Assembly (NCBI GenBank): GCA_017387515.1
Contig: JAFOFC010000008.1
Location: forward strand, 1-47,243
Direction of reading: 5' to 3'
Origin: Paludibacteraceae bacterium
Lineage (GTDB): Bacteria > Bacteroidota > Bacteroidia > Bacteroidales > Paludibacteraceae
Length of the DNA: 47,243 nt
The position numbers and the translations under genes were made by a program. Below the pieces are notes generated by a model that saw only the letters and a program-made list of their open reading frames with translations, was not told the origin of the DNA and searched no databases. Position 1 is the stretch's first letter, and each line of letters begins with the position of its first letter. Shown in pieces: positions 26,252-35,467 of this stretch.

Positions 26252-29200
26252 TTAGAAACCTAGATTCAAACCAAATAAGAATGTGGTAGGTACAGGATAG
26301 TTACCATAATCAACACCGCCTAAACCAACTTCTGGGTCATATCCAGTATATTTTGTAAGGGTAAACAAATTACTTGCCGAAACATAAAAACGTAAACGGT
26401 TAATTTTTGCTTTTTGAGTAATTCGTCTAGGAACTGTATAACCAATTTGAACATCTTTTAGACGGAAATAAGAACCATCTTCTAAGAAACGTGTTGACGA
26501 AGCCATGTTTTCTGAATCTCCATAAGGATTAGGAATAGAACCATTAGGATTATCAACTGTCCAAACATCTTTCATGGTATTGCTCAATGTACAATCCATA
26601 CCTTGACCTTCTGTACGTTCTCTAACCGCATTATAGATTTGATTGCCGTATGCTCCTTGGAACATAATAGACAAGTCTACGCCATAAAACTGAGCTTGGA
26701 AGTTTAATGCATAGGTTAACCATGGGAAAGGATTTCCGAAGGTCTTTTTGTCGTTTTCGTCAATTTTACCATCTTCGTTTACGTCGGTATATTTAGCATC
26801 GCCAGCACGTTTTAAAACTGATTCATTGGGCAAATGCGCTGCTGCTTCGGCATCTGTTTTGTATACACCTTGGTATTCGTATAGATAGAACGTATTCAAA
26901 GGCAAACCTTCTTCAATAATGGTGCGGTCGCCATACATGGTATCACCAGAATTCTTTTTAAGTAGCGTATTTTTAACGTACGACACATTACCACCAATAG
27001 AGTAAGAGAAGTCTCCCACCATATTGCGGTGTTCTAGCGATAATTCTACACCTGCATTACGAACCAAACCTACGTTAGAAGATGGATAGTGCACGTTACC
27101 AACCACACCAGGAGTGGTAACAATCATAATCATGTCTTTGGTATCTCTAACAAAACCTTCAACTGTACCAGACAACATACCGTTGTAGAAACCAAAGTCA
27201 ACACCTACGTTCCATTGCTCGGTTGTTTCCCAACGTCCGTCTGTTGCTTGTTTTAGAACAGCAGCACCATTCAAAATTTGTTGATTGCCTACACCACCTA
27301 CATAACCTACAAATGTAGGACCTTCTGTAAAAATGGTAGAAGAGAATGCATTTTGAGAAACTTTTTCGTTACCAACTTGACCCCAACCTGCACGTACTTT
27401 TAGGTAGTCCATTTTAGAGAATTGTTTCATAAACGTTTCTTCGTTGGCGTTCCAAGCCAAAGCCACCGATGGGAAGTAGCCCCATGGATCTGAGTTTTTA
27501 AATTTAGAGGTGCCGTCTGCACGGAAAGTGGCGGTTATCATGTAGCGGTGGTCGTATGCATAGTGAGCACGTGCCAAGAAAGAAACCATAGCTGTACGTT
27601 CTGCACCATCGCTTACTTTACGACTTACGTCTACACCATCAATTTCGCTTGACATGGTAGTTTGAGATAAATACCATTTATTTTCGGCAGGATTGACAAT
27701 ATCAAAACCAGAGCCACCAATAGAAGACATGGTGTATTCTTGCCAGGTTTGACCTGCCATCACATTGATAGCATGTTTACCTATATCGGTAGAGTACGAA
27801 ATGATATTATCTTGAATCAATGTTAAATAACGAGTAGTACTAGACTCCAAGAAGTTGAATTGTGATTGGTCTTTAGCAGAGAACTCGTATTTTTCTTTAA
27901 ACATTTTGTGTCGCACATTGCTAAGGTCCATGTTAATGGTTGATTTGATAGACAACCCTTTAATAGGCAACAATTCTACAAACACATTACCTACCCATCT
28001 ATCTGCTTGGTCTTGTGGGTGGTATTTTTCTAGCATAGTATAGGGGTTAACCACCTCGGGGTTATTTGAACCCGCCGCAATATTACCAGAAATGTCTTTG
28101 CCATTGCGATTTACAGATCCTTCTGGATAATGAGTGGGATCCCATGGTGCCATCGCCATAGAAGCAGATAAGATAGAAGATTGTGGACTAGCATTGTTTA
28201 CGGTTGCATTTCTACCACCAGAATACATAAACGAGAAGTCTTCGCCAATGCGTAACCATTCACGAGGTTTAAAGTCTGAATTTAAACGAACAGTTAAACG
28301 TTCGTAGTCAGAACCTTTAATGGTACCGTCTTGATTAAAGTAGCTTACACTCATTGCATAAGAACCTTTATCGGTGGCACCATCAATTGCTAAGTGATAG
28401 TTTTGAATAGGTGCATTTTGATTAAACACCTCATTTTGCCAATCAGTTTCTTGTTGGCCGTATGCAAAATTGGTAGGGAAATATGGGCTATTGCCTAGTT
28501 TGTAGGACCTTAACCAATAATCAAAACCATAATTTTTGTAATCTTGGTATTGGTCTTCGGATACAGGACGTTGCATCGTAACCAATGTGTTTGCAAAGTC
28601 ATCACGACCCATTAGATCTAATTTACGCCATGAGTTTTGAAAACCAGCATACGCATTAAATGTAATGTTAGCTTCTCCTTTTTTACCTCTTTTGGTAGTA
28701 ATAAGTACAACACCGTTAGCACCGCGCGAACCATAAATAGCCGTAGCAGAAGCGTCTTTCAAAATTTCTGTAGAAGCAATATCGTCTGTGCTAAGGAAAC
28801 TAATATCGTCAACAATCATACCATCGACTACATAAATAGGCGAGCTATTATTAACGGTTCCAATACCACGAATACGGACTTCGGCGGCAGCACCAGGCTG
28901 ACCAGAAACAGCATTAACCGTAACACCTGCGGCTTTACCTTGAAGAGCTTGCGATAAACTTGCTGCAGGACGACTTTGCAAATCTTCTGATTTTACCGAA
29001 GCAACAGAACCAGTCAAGTCGCTTTTGCGCATGGTACCATAACCAACAGCAACTACTTCGTCTAATACTTGCTCGTCTGGCGATAACACGACATTAAGTG
29101 TTGATGACGTTACCGGTAAGGTTTGCGAAGCATACCCTAAATAAGAAAAGGTAAGTGTTTTACCCTCAGGCACCATGATGGTATAATTGCCATCAAAGTC

Positions 29201-29356
29201 GGTAATAGTACCTGTTGTTGTTCCTGTTACTACTACGTTAACGCCAATTTCGGGTTCGCCTGTATCTTTTAACGAAACCGATCCCGAAACCTCTCTTTGC
29301 GCCCACATAAAAATAGGAACAATGAAAGCAGTGATTAACAACAATGATTTTTTCAT
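26252..29356 (-). CDS. SusC-like TonB-dependent outer-membrane transporter
   Basis: This 1034-residue protein imports oligosaccharides across the outer membrane, powered by TonB. The order is: signal peptide (1-20), carboxypeptidase-D-like regulatory domain (about 21-95, REVSGSVSLKDTGEPEIGVN), TonB box region (VLDEVVAVGYGTMRKSDLTGSV), plug domain (about 105-230, PAASLSQALQGKAAGV and YVVDGMIV), then the 22-strand beta-barrel ending in Phe (FLFGLNLGF). There is no extra N-terminal signalling domain, so it is not itself an anti-sigma-linked receptor. It is the first gene of the PUL; the candidate promoter is at 29412-29440. Confidence 0.96.
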   Translation of the reverse strand: MKKSLLLITAFIVPIFMWAQREVSGSVSLKDTGEPEIGVNVVVTGTTTGTITDFDGNYTIMVPEGKTLTFSYLGYASQTLPVTSSTLNVVLSPDEQVLDEVVAVGYGTMRKSDLTGSVASVKSEDLQSRPAASLSQALQGKAAGVTVNAVSGQPGAAAEVRIRGIGTVNNSSPIYVVDGMIVDDISFLSTDDIASTEILKDASATAIYGSRGANGVVLITTKRGKKGEANITFNAYAGFQNSWRKLDLMGRDDFANTLVTMQRPVSEDQYQDYKNYGFDYWLRSYKLGNSPYFPTNFAYGQQETDWQNEVFNQNAPIQNYHLAIDGATDKGSYAMSVSYFNQDGTIKGSDYERLTVRLNSDFKPREWLRIGEDFSFMYSGGRNATVNNASPQSSILSASMAMAPWDPTHYPEGSVNRNGKDISGNIAAGSNNPEVVNPYTMLEKYHPQDQADRWVGNVFVELLPIKGLSIKSTINMDLSNVRHKMFKEKYEFSAKDQSQFNFLESSTTRYLTLIQDNIISYSTDIGKHAINVMAGQTWQEYTMSSIGGSGFDIVNPAENKWYLSQTTMSSEIDGVDVSRKVSDGAERTAMVSFLARAHYAYDHRYMITATFRADGTSKFKNSDPWGYFPSVALAWNANEETFMKQFSKMDYLKVRAGWGQVGNEKVSQNAFSSTIFTEGPTFVGYVGGVGNQQILNGAAVLKQATDGRWETTEQWNVGVDFGFYNGMLSGTVEGFVRDTKDMIMIVTTPGVVGNVHYPSSNVGLVRNAGVELSLEHRNMVGDFSYSIGGNVSYVKNTLLKKNSGDTMYGDRTIIEEGLPLNTFYLYEYQGVYKTDAEAAAHLPNESVLKRAGDAKYTDVNEDGKIDENDKKTFGNPFPWLTYALNFQAQFYGVDLSIMFQGAYGNQIYNAVRERTEGQGMDCTLSNTMKDVWTVDNPNGSIPNPYGDSENMASSTRFLEDGSYFRLKDVQIGYTVPRRITQKAKINRLRFYVSASNLFTLTKYTGYDPEVGLGGVDYGNYPVPTTFLFGLNLGF

Positions 29357-29411
29357 ATGTAAATAGTTAAGAAAATTCGTTGACTTGATTTCTCAGGTAA
29401 ATTCCTTATCG

Positions 29412-29440
29412 CAAAAGTAAGAATAAAAATCAAGAAACAA
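29412..29440 (-). promoter_or_regulatory. Candidate promoter of the PUL operon (susC)
   Basis: On the minus strand TTG (29440-29438), an 18-nt spacer and TACTTTTG (29419-29412) fit the Bacteroidetes promoter form, with the spacer slightly short. The -7 box matches TAnnTTTG fully. Transcription would start near 29405, giving a leader of about 50 nt before susC. Confidence 0.5.
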
Positions 29441-29532
29441 GCGCAAACGATTACACTATATTACATCTAAGAAAAAAAAATAATACATCAAAAACTCATC
29501 ATTGATATATTAATATGCTGATAAACTGACAA

Positions 29533-29561
29533 TTGTATTATATAAAAAAACAGTACATTTG
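29533..29561 (+). promoter_or_regulatory. Orphan plus-strand promoter-like sequence
   Basis: TTG (29533-29535), 18 nt, then TACATTTG (29554-29561) resembles a housekeeping promoter facing away from susC and toward the end of the AsmA-like gene. No plus-strand gene follows; only the hairpin at 29574-29610 is immediately downstream. It may be fortuitous or may start a very short RNA. Confidence 0.25.
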
Positions 29562-29573
29562 CGTTAGAATAAC

Positions 29574-29610
29574 AAAAGTGCTAAAAAACGCCTAATTTTT
29601 AAGCACTTTT
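29574..29610 (-). terminator. Terminator after the U32/AsmA operon
   Basis: AAAAGTGCT (29574-29582) pairs with AGCACTTTT (29602-29610), and the inner A- and T-runs can extend the stem. It lies about 85 nt past the stop of the AsmA-like gene on the minus strand and before the PUL promoter, so it probably insulates the two operons. Confidence 0.6.
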
Positions 29611-29694
29611 GGTGAGAAACTCATCTATTTTGTGTCTATTACATATAAAATGTGACTATTTTTTACGATGAAATGGACTTTTTTAATACAAATT

Positions 29695-32600
29695 CTACCT
29701 ATTATCCTTTAAAATATCCTGAATCACTTTATCGTGGAAAAGTTTACGCACATTTACATCTTCTTCGCGAATTAAATACCCTCCTTTGCCAATAACGGTT
29801 TTACCATCTTTAAATTTGGTAGAGGCCAACCTAAATTTGATGTGATCAAAGTCTTTTCCGTACACATCCAAGCCTAATCGAACGGGTTTTAACAAAGCTA
29901 CATGATAGTTAAACGAGAGGTCTAGGCCTTGTATGCCGCCTACCCCCAGGCGGTATTTATCCATCGATACCATAAATGGATAAATTTCTATTTCGTTGTT
30001 TTTTACTACCAATTCTACCGATACACTATCGATGAGATTCTTGGTTTTTTTGTTAAACATTAGCATTTTAGCAATTTCAGAGAAGGTTTCACCGTCCATC
30101 AACACTAAGCTATCGCCACGTAGCCATGCACCAGCATTTACCGTGGGTAGTTTGATGTTCATGGCCGAGTCTAACTGAGCGCTGGCCGATACCTCGCAGG
30201 CTACACTGCCATCGAACGAACGCAACATGGGCATAACCGCATCTAACTCTGGCATAGCATGCACCAAACTACCTACTTGCACACTGTCCATATCCATGGC
30301 TAGGGCTACATCGGCTTTGTTGGGCTTTTTACACTCGTAACTAACGTGCATGGCCGCCTTGCCAACTTGTGTGCTGGTAGATAAGTTGCCAATGCTCATT
30401 ACCTGATTTTTTATGCGCACATTACCCGTAAAATCGGCCAATTTCATTTTGCTAAAGAATACCGAATCTACTTGGGCATTAAAACGTACGTTTAAATTAC
30501 GAGGCAATACCACCAAAGCAGCACCAGAAAGGGAATCCACAGCCATATCTTGAGTTTCTTCGTATAACCCCAACGTATCCGATTCTGCTAATAGGGCGTT
30601 TTGTTGGGCCACCACACTATCGGCAGGCATCGAGTTCATGGCCGAATTGGCAGCACGTAATAGTTGGTTTAGGTCTAATCGACGCGATGTTAGCTTTAAA
30701 TCGGCCTTAAGGGTTTGACCACGCAATAAGTAGCGACGCATATTGTCTACCCTACCCGACAAACGCACATTAGACCGTCCGATGCGCAAACGCATGTTGT
30801 CTAAATGTAAGGTGTCGTCGTTAAAGTGAACATCTACACGATTTAACGAGGTGCGCAAGGGGAAATTAGGATCGCGCAAACGGAACGATTTTAAATAGAT
30901 TTTGCCATTATTGCTAAATTTAGTTAAGTAGGTTTCTGAAAAATCGTCGCTATTGGCCACTTGCATACCTATTTTATACAAACTATCTAAATTGATGGCT
31001 TGCTGTTCGGCATCGGGTATTCTAACCAATCTGCCTTTACCTACACGCTTGTGCGTTTTGTAACGCGGAGTAGCATCGAACGTAACAAGCGTTGAATCTA
31101 ACACCATACCTGCCTTAGGCGACGACCATAACACAGAATCAAAGTACAAACGCACAGCACCGGTTGGAACAAAGGTATGCTCTCTGTTAGGCATTACACT
31201 GGTAGAAGCCATGGCACGTTTGGCCTTAAACAACAACGTATCGTTGGCCACGCCGTCAAAGCCCTTGCAAGCCAGCGAAACACGCAAACGAGGAGCACGG
31301 TTTCCACTTAAATCGTCGGCTAAAAAGCTGGCCGATAAACGATCTACATTGGCACGTACCTTGCGTTTATGCCTAACACTCATGTTACTAAAGGCCACGC
31401 GCGCATTTACTAGCGATGTATCGATGCGCGCTGCACGGCGACCAAATTTTACGCCTGTATTGGTATACAAACTAGCACGTAACGAGTCTACCAACAAACG
31501 GGTTCTTGCTGTGGGAATGTTTACAAAAACATCGTCGCCTGTAAGGGTACTTTGCGAATGAATATTGTATATCTTTTTCTCGATTAAATCGGACAAAAAG
31601 AATTGTGCATTGATGTCGGCATCTAACAAACCACGTACCCTAGAACGTTCGTAAAAAGGATAGAGTTGGTTTAGTTCTTTTAGATTAAGATGGCCTTTTA
31701 GGCGTAAATCCCAATGCTCGCGTTTTTGCTTGTAGTTAGCATCTGCCTGCAAGTTTAGGTGCGATTGACCACTTTTAAAAATAAAGTTCTCTATTTTTAG
31801 GTAGGTAGAATCTTTGCTATTGGGATGATAGGCCGCCTTGGCATTTAATTGCAAACGGTCTATTTTTTCTTTTCGACCAGCTGCACTACCTTTTAGGTTG
31901 TTTAGTGCAACAGTTACTTGAACCGTAGGCAATTGCTTATTGCCGTAAAATCCTTTTGCTGCGGCTTGCAAATCGGCTCCTCCACTAAAACGTATGCCCT
32001 TAAAGTAGGGAGTAAGATTTTTGGGCATCACGGTGAGTAATTTCTCTAGTTTGGGCGACTTTAAACGTGCATTGGCATCCAAATAATACAAACTATCGCT
32101 GTTTATTTGGGCAATACCAGCAGCAAAAAGTTGGGTTTCGTCGAACGTAATGGCAGCCTGTTTTACCGCGAATTTAGAGAAAGTAGTATCGACCACCATA
32201 TGTAAATCTACTCCCAAAGGCTTGCCCACAATGCCAAGCAACGAATCGTTCATGTTTACTTGTGGAGCCCATAGTTCGGTTTTTAGCAACATGCTATCGG
32301 CTTGCATTTGAGTAGAGGCAAAAATCGACAATTGATTTACGGCATAATGGGCATTGGCAGGAATCTCCTGGTAGGTAAGACTATCGATGCCTAATTGTAC
32401 ATCGCCTTTTAACAAAGAAGGTGTATAACAAGCATACCCTACTAAATTAAGGTTATGTAAGGCAGCATTGTAATTAGCCGTGTCATTTTGGTAATAAACA
32501 AACCCATTGGCCAATTTTAATGTATCTACATAAATAGGAGGCAGAGGCGATGACGCCGTAGTATCGGGCTCTGATGGCGGAAAGATTTCCCAGTTATTGG

Positions 32601-32979
32601 CATGCGAGTAGGTTTGCGCAAACACCTTTGGATGTTCTAGGTAAAGCGAGGTAATGCGCACGTTGCCGTTTGACAAGAACTCGCCAGCGTTTACCTGTGC
32701 ATACAAACTATCTGCACAAAGCAACGTATCTTTAGGCTGCGCCACATGGGTATATACCACCACCCCTTTTAGCATTACCGATACATGGGGCCATGTGCTC
32801 AATAAGGAATAATCCATATCGGCCACTTCTACCTCGGCATCCATGTAATCGGGTACTAGTTCAAGCAACTCGGTACGCACGGCAGGGGTAATGGCTATAC
32901 GCAAGGCCACAAAAGGCAATGCTAAAAGTACCCCTACTACACAAACAAAAATAAGTAAAACCTTTATCGCTTTTTTCAT
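29695..32979 (-). CDS. AsmA-like large envelope protein
   Basis: This 1094-residue protein has one N-terminal membrane segment (about residues 5-27, VLLIFVCVVGVLLALPFVAL) followed by a long beta-rich region facing the periplasm. The repeated pattern of amphipathic strands and the C-terminal block (MSIGNLSTSTQVGKAAMHVSY near 860, then a DUF3971/AsmA-type region) fit the AsmA superfamily. These proteins are related to bridge-like lipid carriers and act in outer-membrane homeostasis. The start codon overlaps the stop of the U32 gene by 4 nt (ATGA), so expression is coupled. The region around residues 480-640 is Arg-rich and low in recognisable motifs. Specific cargo is unknown. Confidence 0.8.
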   Translation of the reverse strand: MKKAIKVLLIFVCVVGVLLALPFVALRIAITPAVRTELLELVPDYMDAEVEVADMDYSLLSTWPHVSVMLKGVVVYTHVAQPKDTLLCADSLYAQVNAGEFLSNGNVRITSLYLEHPKVFAQTYSHANNWEIFPPSEPDTTASSPLPPIYVDTLKLANGFVYYQNDTANYNAALHNLNLVGYACYTPSLLKGDVQLGIDSLTYQEIPANAHYAVNQLSIFASTQMQADSMLLKTELWAPQVNMNDSLLGIVGKPLGVDLHMVVDTTFSKFAVKQAAITFDETQLFAAGIAQINSDSLYYLDANARLKSPKLEKLLTVMPKNLTPYFKGIRFSGGADLQAAAKGFYGNKQLPTVQVTVALNNLKGSAAGRKEKIDRLQLNAKAAYHPNSKDSTYLKIENFIFKSGQSHLNLQADANYKQKREHWDLRLKGHLNLKELNQLYPFYERSRVRGLLDADINAQFFLSDLIEKKIYNIHSQSTLTGDDVFVNIPTARTRLLVDSLRASLYTNTGVKFGRRAARIDTSLVNARVAFSNMSVRHKRKVRANVDRLSASFLADDLSGNRAPRLRVSLACKGFDGVANDTLLFKAKRAMASTSVMPNREHTFVPTGAVRLYFDSVLWSSPKAGMVLDSTLVTFDATPRYKTHKRVGKGRLVRIPDAEQQAINLDSLYKIGMQVANSDDFSETYLTKFSNNGKIYLKSFRLRDPNFPLRTSLNRVDVHFNDDTLHLDNMRLRIGRSNVRLSGRVDNMRRYLLRGQTLKADLKLTSRRLDLNQLLRAANSAMNSMPADSVVAQQNALLAESDTLGLYEETQDMAVDSLSGAALVVLPRNLNVRFNAQVDSVFFSKMKLADFTGNVRIKNQVMSIGNLSTSTQVGKAAMHVSYECKKPNKADVALAMDMDSVQVGSLVHAMPELDAVMPMLRSFDGSVACEVSASAQLDSAMNIKLPTVNAGAWLRGDSLVLMDGETFSEIAKMLMFNKKTKNLIDSVSVELVVKNNEIEIYPFMVSMDKYRLGVGGIQGLDLSFNYHVALLKPVRLGLDVYGKDFDHIKFRLASTKFKDGKTVIGKGGYLIREEDVNVRKLFHDKVIQDILKDNR

Positions 32980-34253
32980 TCGCCAGTTACTAGTTTAAAT
33001 AGTTTGTCGTTTCGGCGTAGCACCTCGGTAGTTTTAATGGAGAACACATCGCCTTTTTTAACCTCATCAACGGGTTTTAAATCTAATCGAAGTTCGTCGA
33101 TGGTAGCCTCGTAAGCACCTGTGGTTTCGCCCGTAACCAAAATTTTATCGCCTATTTTTAGGTTTTGGGTTTCTAAGATGCATTCGGCCACCCCAATCTT
33201 TTTAAAGTAATTGGTAATTTTTCCGATGTACATTTTCTTTTCGATAGCCGACGAACCATAGCGAGGACTCCACTCGCCCAAACGTTGACCCAAATAGTAA
33301 CCGTTCCAGAAACCTCTGTTGAATACACGCGATAAGCTATCGTCCCATGCGGCAATTTTTTCTTCGCTAAAGGTGCCGTCTAAACAGCTGTCTATGGCCT
33401 GACGATACGCACTTACTACATGCTTAACATATTCGGCACCACGAGCACGCCCTTCTATCTTAAATACACGCACCCCCGATTGCATCATTTTATTGATGAA
33501 ATGGATGGTTTTTAAGTCTTTGGGCGACATAATGTAGGCGTTATCAACGTCTAACTGCACATCGCCTTCTTTATCTAAAACGGTATAAGCCCTGCGGCAA
33601 ACTTGCATGCAAGAACCACGGTTGGCACTGCGGTTAAACTCGTGCAAACTCAAATAACATTTGCCCGATACGGCCATGCACAACGCCCCGTGGCAGAACA
33701 TTTCTATGCGTACTTTTTTGCCATTCTTACCGCAAATATTTTCTTCTTGGATGGCATGGTAAATTTTGGCTACTTGGTCCATGTTCAGCTCGCGCGCCAA
33801 CACCACCACATCGGCAAATTGGGCATAAAATTTAAGGGCTTCTACGTTTGCTATGTTTAATTGGGTAGACAAATGCACCTCAACACCCTGGCTACAAGCG
33901 TATTGCATAGCAGCCACATCGGCTGCAATAATGGCCGATACACCCGCTTCTTTGGCGGTATCAACAATAGCGCGCATGGCTTCCAAATCGCCATCGTACA
34001 ACACGGTATTAACCGTTAAGTAGGTTTTAACGCCTTTTTCGTTGCAACGTGCCACAATTTGGCGCAAATCGTCGTGCGTAAAATTACTAGACGAGTGGCT
34101 GCGCATATTTAATTTTTCGATGCCAAAATACACCGAATCGGCACCGGCCTGCAAGGCTGCTGCCAAACTCTCCCACGACCCCACTGGGGCCATAATTTCG
34201 TAATCCTCTCTACTACCCAACAAGGCTGGGTTTACTAATGTTTCTGGGTTCAT
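32976..34253 (-). CDS. U32 family peptidase-like protein (TrhP/RlhA type)
   Basis: This 425-residue cytoplasmic protein belongs to the peptidase U32 family. The N-terminal barrel begins YEIMAPVGSWESLAAALQAGADSVYFG. A Cys-rich signature follows at about residues 190-230 (IEMFCHGALCMAVSGKCYLS and NRGSCMQVCRRAY), giving four conserved cysteines. The C-terminal domain (about 340-425) is a small beta-barrel. Members such as TrhP and RlhA are needed for hydroxylation of RNA bases (tRNA U34 or 23S rRNA C2501) with an iron-sulfur cluster; a similar RNA-modification role is more likely than proteolysis. Which subtype cannot be decided by eye. It leads the operon with the AsmA-like gene and has a strong promoter. 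Confidence 0.88.
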   Translation of the reverse strand: MNPETLVNPALLGSREDYEIMAPVGSWESLAAALQAGADSVYFGIEKLNMRSHSSSNFTHDDLRQIVARCNEKGVKTYLTVNTVLYDGDLEAMRAIVDTAKEAGVSAIIAADVAAMQYACSQGVEVHLSTQLNIANVEALKFYAQFADVVVLARELNMDQVAKIYHAIQEENICGKNGKKVRIEMFCHGALCMAVSGKCYLSLHEFNRSANRGSCMQVCRRAYTVLDKEGDVQLDVDNAYIMSPKDLKTIHFINKMMQSGVRVFKIEGRARGAEYVKHVVSAYRQAIDSCLDGTFSEEKIAAWDDSLSRVFNRGFWNGYYLGQRLGEWSPRYGSSAIEKKMYIGKITNYFKKIGVAECILETQNLKIGDKILVTGETTGAYEATIDELRLDLKPVDEVKKGDVFSIKTTEVLRRNDKLFKLVTGE

Positions 34254-34294
34254 ATGGTTTTGTAGTTGATTTGCCTAAAAAGATACTTAACCTA

Positions 34295-34326
34295 CAAAAA
34301 TAACACCGCTATTTTAATTTTTCAAA
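34295..34326 (-). promoter_or_regulatory. Promoter of the U32/AsmA operon
   Basis: On the minus strand TTTG (34326-34323), a 20-nt spacer and TATTTTTG (34302-34295) match the Bacteroidetes consensus exactly. It ends about 40 nt before the U32 start codon. Confidence 0.6.
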
Positions 34327-34395
34327 TTTATTTGTTGAATTGGGTAAGGAAAACGCAAGATGGGAATGAATATGCGCAGTTTTGATAAAAATAAT

Positions 34396-34403
34396 TACCT
34401 TTG
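34396..34403 (+). promoter_or_regulatory. Candidate -7 box for argF'
   Basis: TACCTTTG fits TAnnTTTG and lies 30 nt before the ATG at 34434. A TTTG exists at 34381-34384 but only 11 nt upstream, so the -33 element is not convincing. Confidence 0.4.
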
Positions 34404-34433
34404 CACATGATTACAAACCAAACAGCATAACTT

Positions 34434-35387
34434 ATGAGAACGTATACTTGCGCTGCCGATTTAGGCGATATTAAAGCGGCTGTAAAAGAAGCCTTAGAAG
34501 TAAAAGCCAACCCCTATAAATGGGACACCATGGGTAAAAACAAAACCCTACTAATGGTATTTTTTAACTCTAGCTTGCGTACCCGATTAAGTACCCAAAA
34601 AGCAGGTATGAACTTGGGCATGAACACCATTGTACTAGACGTAAATGCCGGAGCATGGAAGTTGGAAACCGAACGCGGTGTAATTATGGACGGCGATAAA
34701 CCCGAACACTTATTGGAAGCCATTCCAGTAATGGGTAGCTATTGCGACTTAATAGGTGTACGCTCTTTTGCTCGTTTTGAGAATAAACAATTTGACTACG
34801 AAGAGGTTATCTTGAACCAATTTATTAAATATTCGGGAAAACCTGTATTTAGCATGGAATCGGCCACTTGCCACCCCTTGCAAGCCTTTGCCGACCTTAT
34901 TACCATAGAAGAATACAAACAACAAGAACGCCCCAAAGTAGTATTGACATGGGCTCCTCACCCACGTGCGCTGCCTCAAGCGGTGCCTAACTCGTTTGCC
35001 GATTTTATGAATGCGGCCGATGTAGATTTTGTTATTACCCACCCAAAAGGGTACGAACTAGCCCCCGAATTTGTGCGTGGCGCACGCGTTGAATACGACC
35101 AACGCAAAGCCTTTGAAGGCGCACACTTTATTTATGCAAAAAACTGGTCGGCCTACGCAGATCCCCACTACGGCCAAATTTTGTGTCAAGACCGCGCTTG
35201 GACAGTTGACACCGAAAAAATGGCCCTTACCGACAATGCTTACTTTATGCACTGCTTGCCTGTGCGCCGTAACATGATTGTTACCGACGATGTGATTGAA
35301 AGCGAACGCAGCATTGTAATTCCAGAAGCAGCTAACCGCGTGGTATCGGCACAAACCGTAATTAAACGCATGCTAGAAGCGATGTAA
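34434..35387 (+). CDS. argF': N-succinylornithine carbamoyltransferase
   Basis: This 317-residue cytoplasmic enzyme carbamoylates succinylated (rather than free) ornithine in the arginine pathway of Bacteroidetes. The carbamoyl-phosphate motif is FFNSSLRTRLST (about 43-54) and the second signature is HCLPVRR (about 277). The loop LETERGVIMDGDKPEHLLEA has Pro at residue 90. In the Bacteroides fragilis enzyme a proline here marks succinylornithine use, while a glutamate marks the acetylornithine enzyme of Xanthomonas. The sequence follows the B. fragilis protein closely throughout. It is followed by a strong terminator, so it is probably transcribed alone. Confidence 0.93.
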   Translation: MRTYTCAADLGDIKAAVKEALEVKANPYKWDTMGKNKTLLMVFFNSSLRTRLSTQKAGMNLGMNTIVLDVNAGAWKLETERGVIMDGDKPEHLLEAIPVMGSYCDLIGVRSFARFENKQFDYEEVILNQFIKYSGKPVFSMESATCHPLQAFADLITIEEYKQQERPKVVLTWAPHPRALPQAVPNSFADFMNAADVDFVITHPKGYELAPEFVRGARVEYDQRKAFEGAHFIYAKNWSAYADPHYGQILCQDRAWTVDTEKMALTDNAYFMHCLPVRRNMIVTDDVIESERSIVIPEAANRVVSAQTVIKRMLEAM

Positions 35388-35406
35388 TTGACACACCAAA
35401 TGGATA

Positions 35407-35440
35407 ATAGCAAAGGCGACTGCAAGGTCGCCTTTGCTAT
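35407..35440 (+). terminator. Terminator after argF'
   Basis: ATAGCAAAGGCGAC (35407-35420) pairs perfectly with GTCGCCTTTGCTAT (35427-35440) over 14 bp with a 6-nt loop. It lies 20 nt after the argF' stop and before the aroK promoter. Confidence 0.7.
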
Positions 35441-35452
35441 ACAAAAACAACG

Positions 35453-35460
35453 TACTTTTG
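35453..35460 (+). promoter_or_regulatory. -7 box of aroK next to the start codon
   Basis: TACTTTTG fits TAnnTTTG and ends 7 nt before the aroK ATG (35468), predicting a transcript with almost no leader. The nearest TTTG (35433-35436) is 16 nt upstream and lies inside the preceding terminator stem. Confidence 0.45.
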
Positions 35461-35467
35461 TTAAGCA

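Larger units (their letters stand above)
29357..29694. other. 338-bp intergenic region upstream of the PUL
   Basis: No protein gene is visible. The region contains a candidate minus-strand promoter for susC (29412-29440), a terminator hairpin for the AsmA-like gene (29574-29610) and a plus-strand promoter-like sequence (29533-29561). The interval 29450-29530 is very A/T-rich, consistent with promoter DNA. I see no obvious direct-repeat operator. Confidence 0.6.

Noticed and set aside
29357..29694. tRNA or riboswitch in the PUL upstream gap
   Set aside because: No cloverleaf, T-loop sequence or known riboswitch core was recognised; the A/T-rich sequence fits promoter DNA.
31211..31561. 116-codon plus-strand frame opposite the AsmA-like gene
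   Set aside because: Arg/Ala/Leu-rich composition comes from the reverse of Arg-rich AsmA codons; no start signal or domain.
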